Below, in pieces: positions 56,129 through 64,000 of a stretch of 64,000 nt of DNA. The notes under the pieces were generated by a model. It worked only from the letters and a program-made list of their open reading frames with translations, searched no databases and was not told where the DNA came from. This DNA is from Sphingomonas ginsenosidimutans (GTDB lineage Bacteria; Pseudomonadota; Alphaproteobacteria; Sphingomonadales; Sphingomonadaceae), in assembly GCF_002374835.1 (NCBI RefSeq), contig NZ_NWVD01000002.1, positions 1 to 64,000 on the forward strand, given 5' to 3'. Numbering within the stretch: position 1 is the stretch's first letter; the number at the start of each line of letters is the position of its first letter. Both the position numbers and the translations under genes were made by a program.

Positions 56129-56755
56129 CTAGACCGGCGCGGCATCCGCTCCCGCGCCATAATGGTGCCAGGTGAAGATCGCCGCCGCCCCGCGATACGG
56201 CCGCCACGCCTCCGCCAGCTCTCGCGTCATCCGCTCCGATGGGCGTTCGGGCAGGCCCAGGATGCGCCCGACCTCGATCTGCACCGCCAGGTCGCCGGCC
56301 GGCCAGATATCCGGCCGCCCCTCCGCGAACAGCAGGTACACTTCGGCGGACCACCGCCCGATCCCCTTGACGCGGACCAGCTGCGCGATCGCTTCCTCGT
56401 CATCCTCGGGCAGATGGTCCAGGTTCAGCCGCCCGCTGATCACCTCCTCGGCCAGGCTGCGGGTATAGCCGGTCTTCTGCCGGGAAAAGCCGCAGGCGCG
56501 CAGCCCCTCGTCGCTCAGCGCGGCGATCACCGCCGGGTCGGTCGGGTCGCCCAGCACCTCCAGCTTGCGCCACACCGCATCGGCGGCCTTCACGCTCACC
56601 TGCTGCCCGACGATCGTGCGCAGCAATGTGGCATAGCCGCGCGCGCGGATGCGCGGCGCGGGATAACCGACGCGCGCCAGCGCGGCGCCGAACGCCGGCT
56701 CGACGGCGGCCAGCGCGTCCAGGTCGCCATTCAGCCGCTCCGCGCTCAGCCCCAT
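56129..56755 (-). CDS. DNA-3-methyladenine glycosylase (AlkA family)
   Basis: A 208-residue base-excision repair glycosylase with the helix-hairpin-helix [14 protein letters not shown] and the catalytic Asp155 in WPAGDLAVQ. The N-terminal TATA-like domain of E. coli AlkA is missing, as in many short bacterial homologues. It removes alkylated purines to leave abasic sites. The ATG at 56755 is chosen since the upstream frame is antisense to the ferredoxin gene. It is divergent from that gene. Confidence 0.92.
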   Translation of the reverse strand: MGLSAERLNGDLDALAAVEPAFGAALARVGYPAPRIRARGYATLLRTIVGQQVSVKAADAVWRKLEVLGDPTDPAVIAALSDEGLRACGFSRQKTGYTRSLAEEVISGRLNLDHLPEDDEEAIAQLVRVKGIGRWSAEVYLLFAEGRPDIWPAGDLAVQIEVGRILGLPERPSERMTRELAEAWRPYRGAAAIFTWHHYGAGADAAPV

Positions 56756-56809
56756 TGCGCGATGCCGGTACAGGCGGCATGGGGAGCGTGTTTGATCGGG
56801 GAGAAATTC

Positions 56810-57127
56810 ATGCCCAAGCTTATCGTCGTTACGCGTGAGGGGGAAGAACGCGAGATCGACGGCGACGCCGGCCTGTCGGTGATGGAAGTGATCCGCGACG
56901 CCGGCATCGACGAGATGCTGGCGCTGTGCGGCGGTTGCTGCAGCTGCGCGACCTGCCACATCCACGTCGATCCCGCCTTCGTCGCCGCGCTGCCCGCGAT
57001 GAGCGAGGACGAGAACGACCTGCTCGATTCGTCGGGCGACCGCGACGATACCTCGCGGCTGGCGTGCCAGATTCCGTTCAGCGCCAACCTCGACGGGCTG
57101 AAGGTGACGATCGCCGCCGAAGACTAA
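56810..57127 (+). CDS. Adrenodoxin-type 2Fe-2S ferredoxin
   Basis: A 105-residue ferredoxin. The cluster ligands lie in [17 protein letters not shown] (Cys-x5-Cys-x2-Cys) and in the later SRLACQIPF. An extra cysteine in the loop (GGCCSC) is unusual. Such ferredoxins donate electrons to cytochrome P450s, Fe-S assembly or ring-hydroxylating enzymes; no partner is next to it. CGGGGAG precedes the ATG. Confidence 0.93.
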   Translation: MPKLIVVTREGEEREIDGDAGLSVMEVIRDAGIDEMLALCGGCCSCATCHIHVDPAFVAALPAMSEDENDLLDSSGDRDDTSRLACQIPFSANLDGLKVTIAAED

Positions 57128-57134
57128 GGTGGTG

Positions 57135-57167
57135 TGCGCATCGTGGCGGGCGCCGCCGCGATGCGCA
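57135..57167. terminator. Bidirectional hairpin between ferredoxin and rlmB
   Basis: A 15-bp stem (57135-57149 with 57153-57167, one T-G pair, loop GCG) lies directly between the ferredoxin stop and the rlmB stop. It can end both convergent transcripts. Confidence 0.7.
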
Positions 57168-57172
57168 TCCGA

Positions 57173-57919
57173 TCACCCGCGCGCGGTCACCGCATAGAGC
57201 GCGATCGCCGCGGCATTCGACACGTTCAGACTCTCGACCTTGCCGGATATCGGCAGCTTGGCCAGCTCGTCGCAATGCGCCTCGGTATTCTGGCGCATCC
57301 CCTCGCCCTCCGCGCCCAGCACGATCGCGATCCGCTGCGTGCCCATCGCCTGCGCCAGCGTCTGCGTGGCATGGCCCGTCAGCCCGATCCGCCAGAAGCC
57401 GGCCTCGGCCATCTCCTCCAGCGCGCGCGCCAGGTTGACGACGCGCACCCACGGCACGCTTTCCAGCGCCCCGCTCGCCGCGCGCGCCAGCGCCCCCGAT
57501 TCGGGCGGCGAGTGGCGGTCCTGCGTGACGATGCCCAGCGCGTCGAACGCCGCGGCGGAGCGAAGGATCGCGCCGACGTTATGCGGGTCGGTCACCTGGT
57601 CCAGCACGATGAGCGGGCGCTGGTCGCCCTCGCCCTGCTGCAACAGGTCGCCCAGCCATACGTCCTCCAGCGGGTCGACCTCCGCCACCAGCCCCTGGTG
57701 CGGCGCGTCGGACGGGACCAGCCGACCCAGGTCGGCGACATCGGCATAGACGATCGGCAACACCGGCGGCAGGTCCAGCGCCGCCAGCGCCTCGCGCGTG
57801 CCCCAGATCTTGCGCACCACGCGCTCGGGATTGGCGAGCGCGGCCAGCACCGCGTGCCGCCCCCACAGGCGCGTCCGGTTGCCCTGCTGCTGGCTCGGGC
57901 GGTGGCCACGGCGCGCCAT
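57173..57919 (-). CDS. rlmB: 23S rRNA 2'-O-methyltransferase RlmB (TrmH family)
   Basis: A 248-residue SPOUT-fold enzyme predicted to methylate G2251 of 23S rRNA. An N-terminal substrate-binding domain begins at LWGRHAVLAALANPERVVRK. The catalytic domain has DQVTDPHNVGAILRSAAAF (motif 1), IVLGAEGEGM (motif 2) and a final VSNAAAIALYAV (motif 3), which together build the SAM-binding knot. Length is typical. Confidence 0.94.
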   Translation of the reverse strand: MARRGHRPSQQQGNRTRLWGRHAVLAALANPERVVRKIWGTREALAALDLPPVLPIVYADVADLGRLVPSDAPHQGLVAEVDPLEDVWLGDLLQQGEGDQRPLIVLDQVTDPHNVGAILRSAAAFDALGIVTQDRHSPPESGALARAASGALESVPWVRVVNLARALEEMAEAGFWRIGLTGHATQTLAQAMGTQRIAIVLGAEGEGMRQNTEAHCDELAKLPISGKVESLNVSNAAAIALYAVTARG

Positions 57920-58008
57920 CAGCGGCGCCCCGCGCGGGTCAATAGGTGATATCTGATACAGACCATGCGCGCGCTATGCGATGCGCGCCGACGCGACGCA
58001 ACCGCCCG

Positions 58009-58710
58009 CTATTTCCGCCGCCGCGGCTTCGCGCTGGCCGCCGCCTGTTCCTCCAGCGTCGCCAGCAGCGTGCGCGCCGCTTCGGTCTCCGCCTCCTGCT
58101 TGCTCGCCCCCTGCGCGGTCACGCTGTCCTTGCCGACGCTTGCCGCCACGGTGAAGCGTGGCGCATGGCCGGGGCCGGAGCGGTCGACGATCGCATAGGC
58201 GGGCACCCCGCGCCGGTTCGCCGCCGCCCATTCCTGCAACGCCGACTTGGGGTGCTGCGGCGCACGCGCATCGGCGTGGAGCCGCTCGGCCCACAGCCGC
58301 CGGATCGCATCGCGCGCCGCGTCCAGCCCGGCGGTGCGGTACAGCGCGCCCAGCAACGCCTCCATCACGTCGCCCAGCACGTTGTCGCTGTGCTGCGCGC
58401 CGTCGCTATGCGCCTGCTTGCCCAGCCGCACGCGCGCTTCCGCGTCGATCGAGCGCGCGACGTCGGCGCACACCACGCCGGTCACCAGCGCGTTGAACCT
58501 TTTGGTCAGCTGCCCTTCGGGTTCGTCGGGGAAGGTCTCGTACAGCCATTCGGCCATCACCAGCCCCAGCACCCGGTCGCCCAGGAACTCCAGCCGCTCG
58601 TAACTCTCGCCTTCGCGGCTGGAATGGGTCAGCGCGCGCACGAACGACGCAGTGTCCGCCGGCCGGACGCCGAACGCGCGCTCGACCCAATCGGCCAGAT
58701 CGTCGCTCAA
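58009..58710 (-). CDS. rnc: Ribonuclease III
   Basis: A 233-residue double-strand-specific RNase that processes rRNA and mRNA. The catalytic signature ERLEFLGDRVLGLVMAEWL is at residues 38-56, the second acidic site is in DNVLGDVMEALLGALY, and a double-stranded-RNA-binding domain fills the C-terminal third (PKSALQEWAAANRR, then QGASKQEAETEAARTLL). Its start overlaps the lepB stop by 4 bases, the conserved lepB-rnc order. Confidence 0.96.
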   Translation of the reverse strand: MSDDLADWVERAFGVRPADTASFVRALTHSSREGESYERLEFLGDRVLGLVMAEWLYETFPDEPEGQLTKRFNALVTGVVCADVARSIDAEARVRLGKQAHSDGAQHSDNVLGDVMEALLGALYRTAGLDAARDAIRRLWAERLHADARAPQHPKSALQEWAAANRRGVPAYAIVDRSGPGHAPRFTVAASVGKDSVTAQGASKQEAETEAARTLLATLEEQAAASAKPRRRK

Positions 58711-59534
58711 AAGCCCTCACCGATCCGGTCGAGTCGCGCCGCCGATACCCAGGTCCAAGGCTTCAGCCACGATGCCGAACCGTCGGTGGACCAGAAATTG
58801 ACGATCGCCTTGCCCTCGATCCGCTCCATCGGGATATACCCCATCCCCTCGGGCGGGGCGAAGCGGCTGTCGGCCGAATCGTCGCGATTGTCGCCCATCA
58901 GGAATACCGCGCCCGCGGGCACGTGATAGACGTCGGTATCGTCGGCCTGCGGGATGTTCTCCTGGTCGAGCACGTTATAGCTCTTCCCGTCGGGCAGCGT
59001 CTCGCGGAACTGCGGATAGCGGCAGATCGCGCGCCCGGTGCTGTCGACGTCCTGGAACGGCGTGCCGCATTTCTCGGTCGGGAAATTGGGCGAGATCGGC
59101 ACGATGAAGTCGGCGACCCGCTGCTTGGGGATCGCCTTGCCGTTCAGAAACAGCTGCCCGTTCCGCATCTGCACCCGGTCGCCCGGCAGGCCGATGACGC
59201 GCTTGATGACGTCGTGGTCATCCGGCCCCATCGACCGGAACACCACCACGTCGCCGCGCGCGGGATCGCGTGCGAAGAGCCGCCCGGGGATCAACGGCAG
59301 CCCCCATGGCAGCGACCAGCGCGAATAGCCGTAATTCCACTTCGACACGAACAGATAGTCGCCGATCAGCAGCCGCGGCAGCATCGATTCGGAGGGGATC
59401 GAGAAGGGCGAGAAGATGAAGCTGCGCAGCACGAACACGAACAGCGCCAGCTTCAGCAGGAACCGGATCGTCTCGCTGGTTTCGGAACGGGCGGGGCGGC
59501 CGGCGGTTTTGCCGGCGACAGGAGGGGTGGCCAT
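58707..59534 (-). CDS. lepB: Signal peptidase I
   Basis: A 275-residue inner-membrane serine protease that removes Sec and Tat signal peptides. One membrane segment (LLKLALFVFVLRSFIFSPF) is followed by the catalytic Ser50 in PSESMLPRLLIGDY and the Lys111 general base in DHDVIKRVIGLPGD; the third box GDNRDDSADSR is present. It is the first gene of the lepB-rnc pair and is divergent from pgi with a 73-base interval. Confidence 0.96.
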   Translation of the reverse strand: MATPPVAGKTAGRPARSETSETIRFLLKLALFVFVLRSFIFSPFSIPSESMLPRLLIGDYLFVSKWNYGYSRWSLPWGLPLIPGRLFARDPARGDVVVFRSMGPDDHDVIKRVIGLPGDRVQMRNGQLFLNGKAIPKQRVADFIVPISPNFPTEKCGTPFQDVDSTGRAICRYPQFRETLPDGKSYNVLDQENIPQADDTDVYHVPAGAVFLMGDNRDDSADSRFAPPEGMGYIPMERIEGKAIVNFWSTDGSASWLKPWTWVSAARLDRIGEGF

Positions 59535-59607
59535 GACGCTTCGCGTCGCCTAACGGCGCGGGCGCGTCAAGCGAAGGCTTGGCACGACAGCATAGGGAAG
59601 ACGGACA

Positions 59608-61098
59608 ATGGCGGACTGGTCCCGGATCGAAACACTCCCCCCCGAACGGCTGGAGGCGCTGTTCGCCGCCGACGCCGACCGGCTGAAGCGCCTGTCGCTG
59701 GACGTCGCGGGCATTCATTTCGACTGGTCGAAGACGCATCTGACCCCCGATGCCGTCGCCGCGTTCGAGGCGCTGGCCAAGGACGCCGACCTCGCCGGCC
59801 GGCGCGAGGCGATGTTCGCGGGCGACCATGTCAACGTGACCGAGGACCGCCCGGTCGAGCACACCGCCGAACGCGGCGAGGGCAAGGCCGACAGCGTGTC
59901 GCGCGCCGCTTCCTATCACGCGCGGATGCGCGCGGTGATCGACGCGATCGAGGCCGACGCCTTCGGTCCCGTCCGCCACGTCCTGCACGTCGGCATCGGC
60001 GGGTCGGCGCTCGGGCCGCACCTGCTGGTCGATGCGCTGGGCCGCGACCATGATCGCTACGACGTCGCGATCGTCTCCAACGTCGACGGCATGGCGCTGG
60101 ACGACGTGTTCGACCGGTTCGACCCCGCCGCCACGTTGCTGGTCGTCGCGTCGAAGACCTTCACCACGACCGAGACGATGATGAACGCCGAAAGCGTCAT
60201 CGCCTGGATGACCGGCGCGGGGGTCGAGGATCCCTATGGCCGCGTCATCGCGCTCACCGCCTCACCCGACAAGGCGGTCGAATGGGGCGTCGACGAAACG
60301 CGCGTCCTGCCGTTCTCCGAAGGGGTCGGTGGGCGTTACTCGCTGTGGTCGTCGATCGGCTTTCCCGCCGCGATCAAGCTCGGCTGGGAACAGTTCGAGG
60401 AATTGCTGGACGGCGCGGCGGAGATGGACCGCCATTTCCGCCTGTCCGCGCTGCACGAAAACGCCCCCGCGCTCGCCGCCTTCGCCGACCTATATTACAC
60501 CCAGGTCCGCCATTGCGAGACGCGCGCCACCTTCGCCTATGACGAACGGTTGCGCCTGCTGCCCAGCTACCTGCAACAGCTGGAAATGGAATCGAACGGC
60601 AAGGGCGTGACGGTGGACGGCAAGCCGGTCGGCCGCCCCACCGCGCCGATCACCTGGGGCGGGGTGGGCACCGATGCGCAGCATGCGGTGTTCCAGCTGC
60701 TCCACCAGGGCACGCACATCGTCCCCGTCGAATTCGTCGCGGTGACCGAGGCGGGCGACACCCTGCCCGCCGAACATCACCGCCAGCTGCTGCTCAACGC
60801 CTTCGCGCAGGGCGCGGCGCTGATGAAGGGCAAGCAGGCCGACGATCCCGCGCGCAGCTATCCGGGCGACCGCCCGTCCTCGACACTGCTGCTCGACCGG
60901 CTCGACGCGCGCACGCTGGGCGCGCTGATCGCCTTCTACGAACATCGCGTATTCGTGGCGGGCGTACTGCTGGGGATCAATTCCTTCGACCAGTTCGGCG
61001 TCGAGCTGGGCAAGGAAATGGCCAAGGCCGCGGCGAAGGGCGGCGGAGACTTCGACCCCTCCACCACCGACCTGATCGCCCGCGCCGGTCTGGCGTAA
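59608..61098 (+). CDS. pgi: Glucose-6-phosphate isomerase
   Basis: A 496-residue enzyme interconverting glucose-6-phosphate and fructose-6-phosphate. Signatures: VLHVGIGGSALGPHLLVDAL, VVASKTFTTTETMMNA, the PGI family motif region GGRYSLWSSIGFPAAIKLGW, and the late VELGKEMA. Catalytic Glu and His residues fall in NGKGV and HQGTH contexts. The size is below the usual E. coli 549 but normal for alphaproteobacteria. The vapBC operator begins 16 bases after its stop. Confidence 0.96.
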   Translation: MADWSRIETLPPERLEALFAADADRLKRLSLDVAGIHFDWSKTHLTPDAVAAFEALAKDADLAGRREAMFAGDHVNVTEDRPVEHTAERGEGKADSVSRAASYHARMRAVIDAIEADAFGPVRHVLHVGIGGSALGPHLLVDALGRDHDRYDVAIVSNVDGMALDDVFDRFDPAATLLVVASKTFTTTETMMNAESVIAWMTGAGVEDPYGRVIALTASPDKAVEWGVDETRVLPFSEGVGGRYSLWSSIGFPAAIKLGWEQFEELLDGAAEMDRHFRLSALHENAPALAAFADLYYTQVRHCETRATFAYDERLRLLPSYLQQLEMESNGKGVTVDGKPVGRPTAPITWGGVGTDAQHAVFQLLHQGTHIVPVEFVAVTEAGDTLPAEHHRQLLLNAFAQGAALMKGKQADDPARSYPGDRPSSTLLLDRLDARTLGALIAFYEHRVFVAGVLLGINSFDQFGVELGKEMAKAAAKGGGDFDPSTTDLIARAGLA

Positions 61099-61114
61099 GC
61101 GCGGGCGACCGACT

Positions 61115-61144
61115 ATGTGTATGGCTCTGCGGAGCCATACACAT
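61115..61144. promoter_or_regulatory. Perfect operator-like palindrome over the vapB start
   Basis: ATGTGTATGGCTC (61115-61127) and GAGCCATACACAT (61132-61144) form a perfect 13-bp inverted repeat with centre TGCG. The vapB ATG (61143-61145) lies in its right arm, so a bound VapBC complex would cover the translation start as well as the promoter end. No ribosome site can fit upstream of the ATG unless it is part of the palindrome, so a leaderless mRNA is possible. Confidence 0.65.
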
Positions 61145-61355
61145 GCGGACGAATATCGACATCGACGACGCGCTGATGGCGCAGGTCATGCGGATCACCG
61201 GCAAGCGTACCAAGCGCGACGCCATCCACGCCGCGATGGCGCGGCTGGTCGAGTTGGACCAGCAGACCGCGATCCGCGACCTGCGCGGCACGATCGAATG
61301 GGTCGGCGATCTCGACGACATGCGGACCAGCAAATATATCGCTGCCGACATATGA
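61143..61355 (+). CDS. vapB: VapB-type antitoxin (PF09957-like)
   Basis: A 70-residue antitoxin. MRTNIDIDDALMAQVMRITG, followed by KRTKRDAIHAAMARLVELDQ, is the ribbon-helix-helix DNA-binding half of the DUF2191/VapB family, and the tail (IEWVGDLDDMRTS) would occupy the toxin. This family differs from the antitoxin at 12126. The stop overlaps the toxin ATG by 4 bases, and its start lies in a perfect palindrome, the likely autoregulatory operator. Confidence 0.92.
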   Translation: MRTNIDIDDALMAQVMRITGKRTKRDAIHAAMARLVELDQQTAIRDLRGTIEWVGDLDDMRTSKYIAADI

Positions 61356-61759
61356 TCCTCGTCGATACCGGCGTGTGGATCGACTATTTCGGCGGCATCC
61401 GAACGCCGCAGACCGATTGGCTCGACGATCATCTGGCGGTTCGCCGTTTCCTGGTCGGGGACCTCGTCCTTGCCGAGGTCCTGCAGGGCTGCCGTACCGA
61501 CCGGCAGTTCGATACGCTTCATGCCGCGCTGGACAGATTTCGCCTGCTTTCCATCGTCGACGGGCAGGTGGCCGTGGCCGCCGCCCGCCATTATCGCACG
61601 CTACGCGCGCTCGGCATCACGATCCGCAAGACGATCGATACGCTCATCGCCACCCGGTGCATCATCGCCGATATACCGCTGCTCTACGGCGACCGGGACT
61701 TCGATCCGTTCGTCCAGCATCTCGGGCTTCGCTCTGCGATGCAGCTGCCCGCGCACTGA
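61352..61759 (+). CDS. vapC: VapC-type PIN-domain toxin
   Basis: A 135-residue PIN-domain ribonuclease with acidic residues Asp5 (LVDTGVWIDYF), Glu42 (VLAEVLQGC), Asp96 (KTIDTLIATRC) and Asp114/Asp116 (LYGDRDFDPF). VapC toxins cut tRNA or rRNA when the antitoxin is degraded. The ATG overlaps the antitoxin stop. The toxin frame stays open across the whole antitoxin gene, which is coincidental GC-rich reading, not an N-terminal extension. Confidence 0.93.
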   Translation: MILVDTGVWIDYFGGIRTPQTDWLDDHLAVRRFLVGDLVLAEVLQGCRTDRQFDTLHAALDRFRLLSIVDGQVAVAAARHYRTLRALGITIRKTIDTLIATRCIIADIPLLYGDRDFDPFVQHLGLRSAMQLPAH

Positions 61760-61848
61760 CCACCCTGTCCTACTGCCCGTGCCGCTGTTACCAGCGCGGG
61801 CACGAACCGGCCTCCCGCCGGTTCAGCACTAACCCCGCGACCGTCTCA

Positions 61849-61867
61849 ACATTCGCAACATTCGCGC
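61849..61867 (+). repeat. Tandem CAACATTCG before gor
   Basis: The 9-mer CAACATTCG is repeated twice head to tail in the 124-base interval between vapC and gor, after a small AACCGGC-CTCCC-GCCGGTT hairpin. It may be a regulator site or part of a promoter of gor; the evidence is only the repeat itself. Confidence 0.3.
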
Positions 61868-61883
61868 ACGCCGGAGCCTGAAT

Positions 61884-63233
61884 ATGTCCGACTACGATTA
61901 CGACCTTTTCGTCATCGGCGCCGGTTCCGGCGGCACGCGTGCGTCGCGGGTTGCGGCGGCGCATGGTGCGCGCGTGGCGGTGGCGGAGGAATATCGCGTC
62001 GGCGGCACCTGCGTCATCCGCGGCTGCGTGCCCAAGAAGCTGCTCGTCTATGGCGCGCATTTCGCCGAGGACCTGCGCGACGCGCGGCATTTCGGCTGGG
62101 ATGTGCCCCCCGACTGTGCGTTCAGCTGGCCGCGGCTGCGCGACAACGTGCTGAAGGAAGTCGACCGGATTAACCAGGCCTATACCACCACGCTGGAATC
62201 GAACGGGGCCGAGATCATCCACCAGCGCGCCACCGTCTCCGGCCCGAACGAGGTAACGCTGGCCGACGGCACGACGAAGACAGCGAAGACGATCCTGATC
62301 GCGGTCGGCGCGCATCCCGCGGTGCCCGAATGTCCCGGCCATGAACATGGCATCACCTCGAACGAGGCGTTCCACCTCGATGCGGTGCCCCAGCGCGTGC
62401 TGATCGCGGGCGCGGGCTATATCGCCAACGAATTCGCCGGCATCTTCCACCAGCTGGGCGCGCACGTCATCCTGATGAACCGGTCGAAGGAGATATTGCG
62501 CGGCTACGACCTGCAGATCCGCGACCGGCTGCTCCAGATCAGCATGATGAAGGGGCTGGAGTTCCGCTTCGACGCCACCTTCCAGGGGATCGAGAAGCTG
62601 GATGACGGCTGCCTGAAGGTCAGCATGGCGAATCACGAGCCGGCGGTGGTCGACATGGTGATGTTCGCCACCGGGCGCAAACCGAACACGCACGGACTGG
62701 GCCTCGACACCGCAGGGGTGGAGCTGGACGATATGGGCGCGGTGAAGGTCGATGCCGACAACCGCTCCACCTGCCCGTCGATCTACGCGATCGGCGACGT
62801 CACCAACCGCATCCAGCTGACCCCGATCGCGATCCGCGAAGGGCAGGCGTTCGCCGACAATCTGTTCGGCGGGAAATCGACAATGGTCGACTACGATTGC
62901 GTGCCCTCCGCGGTGTTCAGCCACCCGCCGATCGCCGGCGTCGGCATGACCGAGGCGGAGGCGCGGCAGAAGCTGGGATCGGTGAAGATCTATTCGTCCG
63001 ATTTCCGCCCGATGAAGAACGTGCTGGCCGGCCGCGACGAACGCGCGCTCTACAAGATGGTGTGCGACGGGGAAACCGACCGCGTCGTCGGCATCCACAT
63101 GATCGGCCCCGACGTGCCGGAAATCATCCAGTCCGCCGCCGTCGCGGTGAAGGCGGGACTGACCAAGGCGCAATTCGACGCCACCGTCGCGCTCCATCCG
63201 ACCATGGCGGAGGAACTGGTGCTGCTGAAGTAG
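61884..63233 (+). CDS. gor: Glutathione-disulfide reductase
   Basis: A 449-residue FAD enzyme that reduces oxidised glutathione with NADPH. FAD-binding FVIGAGSGGTRASRVAAAHG is at the N-terminus, the redox pair Cys43/Cys48 is in GGTCVIRGCVPKKL, the NADPH-binding site is near RVLIAGAGYIANEFAGIF, and the C-terminal HPTMAEELV holds the active-site histidine. The VIRGCVPKK variant is usual in alphaproteobacteria. Confidence 0.95.
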   Translation: MSDYDYDLFVIGAGSGGTRASRVAAAHGARVAVAEEYRVGGTCVIRGCVPKKLLVYGAHFAEDLRDARHFGWDVPPDCAFSWPRLRDNVLKEVDRINQAYTTTLESNGAEIIHQRATVSGPNEVTLADGTTKTAKTILIAVGAHPAVPECPGHEHGITSNEAFHLDAVPQRVLIAGAGYIANEFAGIFHQLGAHVILMNRSKEILRGYDLQIRDRLLQISMMKGLEFRFDATFQGIEKLDDGCLKVSMANHEPAVVDMVMFATGRKPNTHGLGLDTAGVELDDMGAVKVDADNRSTCPSIYAIGDVTNRIQLTPIAIREGQAFADNLFGGKSTMVDYDCVPSAVFSHPPIAGVGMTEAEARQKLGSVKIYSSDFRPMKNVLAGRDERALYKMVCDGETDRVVGIHMIGPDVPEIIQSAAVAVKAGLTKAQFDATVALHPTMAEELVLLK

Positions 63234-63245
63234 CGGCGCTCCCAA

Positions 63246-63290
63246 TACGTCACCCCAGCGAAAGCTGGGGTTTCCCGGTAAGGGAACGAA
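63246..63290. repeat. REP-like unit after gor
   Basis: GTCACCCCAGCGAAAGCTGG, then GGTTTCCCGG, includes the stem CCCCAGC-GAA-AGCTGGGG and belongs to the same family as the unit at 13946-14022. It lies between convergent gor and the thioesterase gene. Confidence 0.6.
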
Positions 63291-63303
63291 GCGCGGCGCC
63301 CGC

Positions 63304-63765
63304 CTATCCCGCTGCCACCGCGCCGCGCTGCGCCGGGATCACCGCGGCGGTCATCCGCGCGATGCACACCAGCCGCTCGGCCGCGTCGGTGATGCGGATC
63401 GTCCAGACCTGACTGGTGCGGCCCAGGGATTCGGCGCGCGCGGTGGCGTGGACATATCCGTCGCCGGCGGGGCGCAGGTGGTTGGCGTTGATCTCCATGC
63501 CCACCGCCGCCGACACCGCCGGGTCCAGCGTCGCCATCGCCGCGACCGATGCGACCGTCTCGGCCAGCGCGACGGAGGCGCCGCCGTGCAGCCGCCCGTA
63601 GGGCTGCTTCGTCCGCTCGCTCACCGGCATCCGCGCGGTCAGCCAGTCGTCACCGGATGCGACGAATTCGATCCCCAGGAAACCGGGCATCGACGTCGCG
63701 CCAACCGCGGTCAGCCGCGCCAGATCGGGAGTACCGCCGTGCCAGATCGTCGTATTCGTGGTCAT
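63304..63765 (-). CDS. PaaI-family hotdog thioesterase
   Basis: A 153-residue acyl-CoA thioesterase-like protein: LGIEFVASGDDWLTARMPVS, the catalytic-region PYGRLHGGASVALAETVASV and the core strand AAVGMEINANHLRPA match the PaaI/ComA-like hotdog family. It probably hydrolyses an aromatic or fatty acyl-CoA (for example a menaquinone or phenylacetate pathway intermediate); the substrate is unknown. Its start overlaps the stop of the next gene upstream (right-edge partial) by 4 bases. Confidence 0.92.
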   Translation of the reverse strand: MTTNTTIWHGGTPDLARLTAVGATSMPGFLGIEFVASGDDWLTARMPVSERTKQPYGRLHGGASVALAETVASVAAMATLDPAVSAAVGMEINANHLRPAGDGYVHATARAESLGRTSQVWTIRITDAAERLVCIARMTAAVIPAQRGAVAAG

Positions 63766-64000
63766 GCCCGCCTCGTGGTTCCTGAATCGGTGGGAAAGGG
63801 AAGGATCGTCTCGTACCGCGCCAGTTCCGGCGCACCGGGTATCCGCGCGCCCCGCCGCAGCAGGAAGGCGTGGCGGACGATCTCCGCCTGCTGCTCGATC
63901 CCGTATCGCTCCAGCCGCCAGCCGGGGCGGATCGCATAATGGTAACGGCAGAACGAATGGCGCGCGAGCGGCAGGCAGATGCCGCGCTGGTGCTGCCAGA
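63762..64000 (-). CDS. Partial protein, C-terminal end (possible Vgr-related zincin-like)
   Basis: The last 78 residues of a gene that enters from the right edge: WQHQRGICLPLARHSFCRYH, then GWRLERYGIEQQAEIVRHAF and a final RYETILPFPTDSGTTRRA. It reads like the end of sphingomonad proteins annotated as Vgr-related, in which a histidine-glutamate metal motif lies just before the WQ; this comes from memory of the family. The metal motif lies outside the window, so enzyme status is not shown. The stop overlaps the thioesterase start. Confidence 0.6.
   Translation of the reverse strand, partial: WQHQRGICLPLARHSFCRYHYAIRPGWRLERYGIEQQAEIVRHAFLLRRGARIPGAPELARYETILPFPTDSGTTRRA

Noticed and set aside
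61115..61351. N-terminal extension of VapC over the whole vapB region
   Set aside because: The frame is open because of GC bias. The ATG overlapping the antitoxin stop gives the normal PIN-domain start.

Overview
The window is a high-GC stretch of alphaproteobacterial chromosome, most likely from a sphingomonad (Sphingomonadales). The evidence is protein character and gene order: two large TonB-dependent receptors, a gltD-DUF2059-gltB cluster, an infA-maf-RNase E/G-yacG-tRNA-Phe run, a K+-independent H+-pyrophosphatase, a complex-I NDUFA9-like protein beside uppP, and GCG/CGC-rich codon use. The species cannot be fixed from the sequence alone.

Layout. (1) Positions 1-2875 are the end of an integrative element lodged at the 3' end of a tRNA-Leu(CAG) gene. 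A P4-type tyrosine integrase points away from the tRNA, and a large serine recombinase has lost its N-terminal part to an IS5-family insertion that runs off the left edge. (2) 3079-11735 carries an NDUFA9-like protein, uppP, and the glutamate synthase genes with a secreted DUF2059 protein translationally coupled between the two subunits. (3) 11740-13925 holds a vapBC pair, an FzlA-like GST-fold protein, a CsaA-like tRNA-binding protein and YjbQ. (4) 14030-17089 is an envelope-glycan-like locus (methyltransferase, GtrA, GT-C-like membrane protein). (5) 17267-21370 is a long minus-strand run: DUF3297, YhhQ-like transporter, argB, yggT, DUF167, folD, marC. (6) 21452-32156 is envelope and transport: two TonB-dependent receptors, an EVE protein, DUF2147, MntH, two tandem small SpoIIAA/STAS-like proteins, and a TelA-family protein with a membrane partner. 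(7) 32324-46507 has typA, a lipoprotein, a PDZ-M48 protease, an M61 protease, a hybrid histidine kinase with two receiver domains, a sugar kinase/AmpG/serine hydrolase group suggestive of peptidoglycan recycling, and a Tat-exported metallophosphoesterase. (8) 46588-53656 has tRNA-Phe, yacG, RNase E/G, maf, infA, a DNA methyltransferase fused to a nuclease-like domain, hppA and thiL. (9) 53714-64000 has a P-loop kinase, HAD hydrolase, a third SpoIIAA-like protein, a small membrane protein, AlkA, ferredoxin, rlmB, rnc-lepB, pgi, a second vapBC with a perfect operator palindrome over the start codon, gor, a hotdog thioesterase, and a partial gene at the right edge.

Most of the window is housekeeping chromosome. 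The parts that stand out are the methyltransferase-nuclease fusion (possible one-gene restriction-modification system), the family of three small SpoIIAA-like proteins, the tRNA-Leu element end with its IS-broken recombinase, and several strong palindromes or hairpins placed between convergent genes or over start codons. I saw no CRISPR array, no rRNA and no convincing riboswitch. No gene-free stretch exceeds 300 bases, unless the small protein at 55719-55985 is not real; in that case 55624-56128 would be an AT-richer gap.
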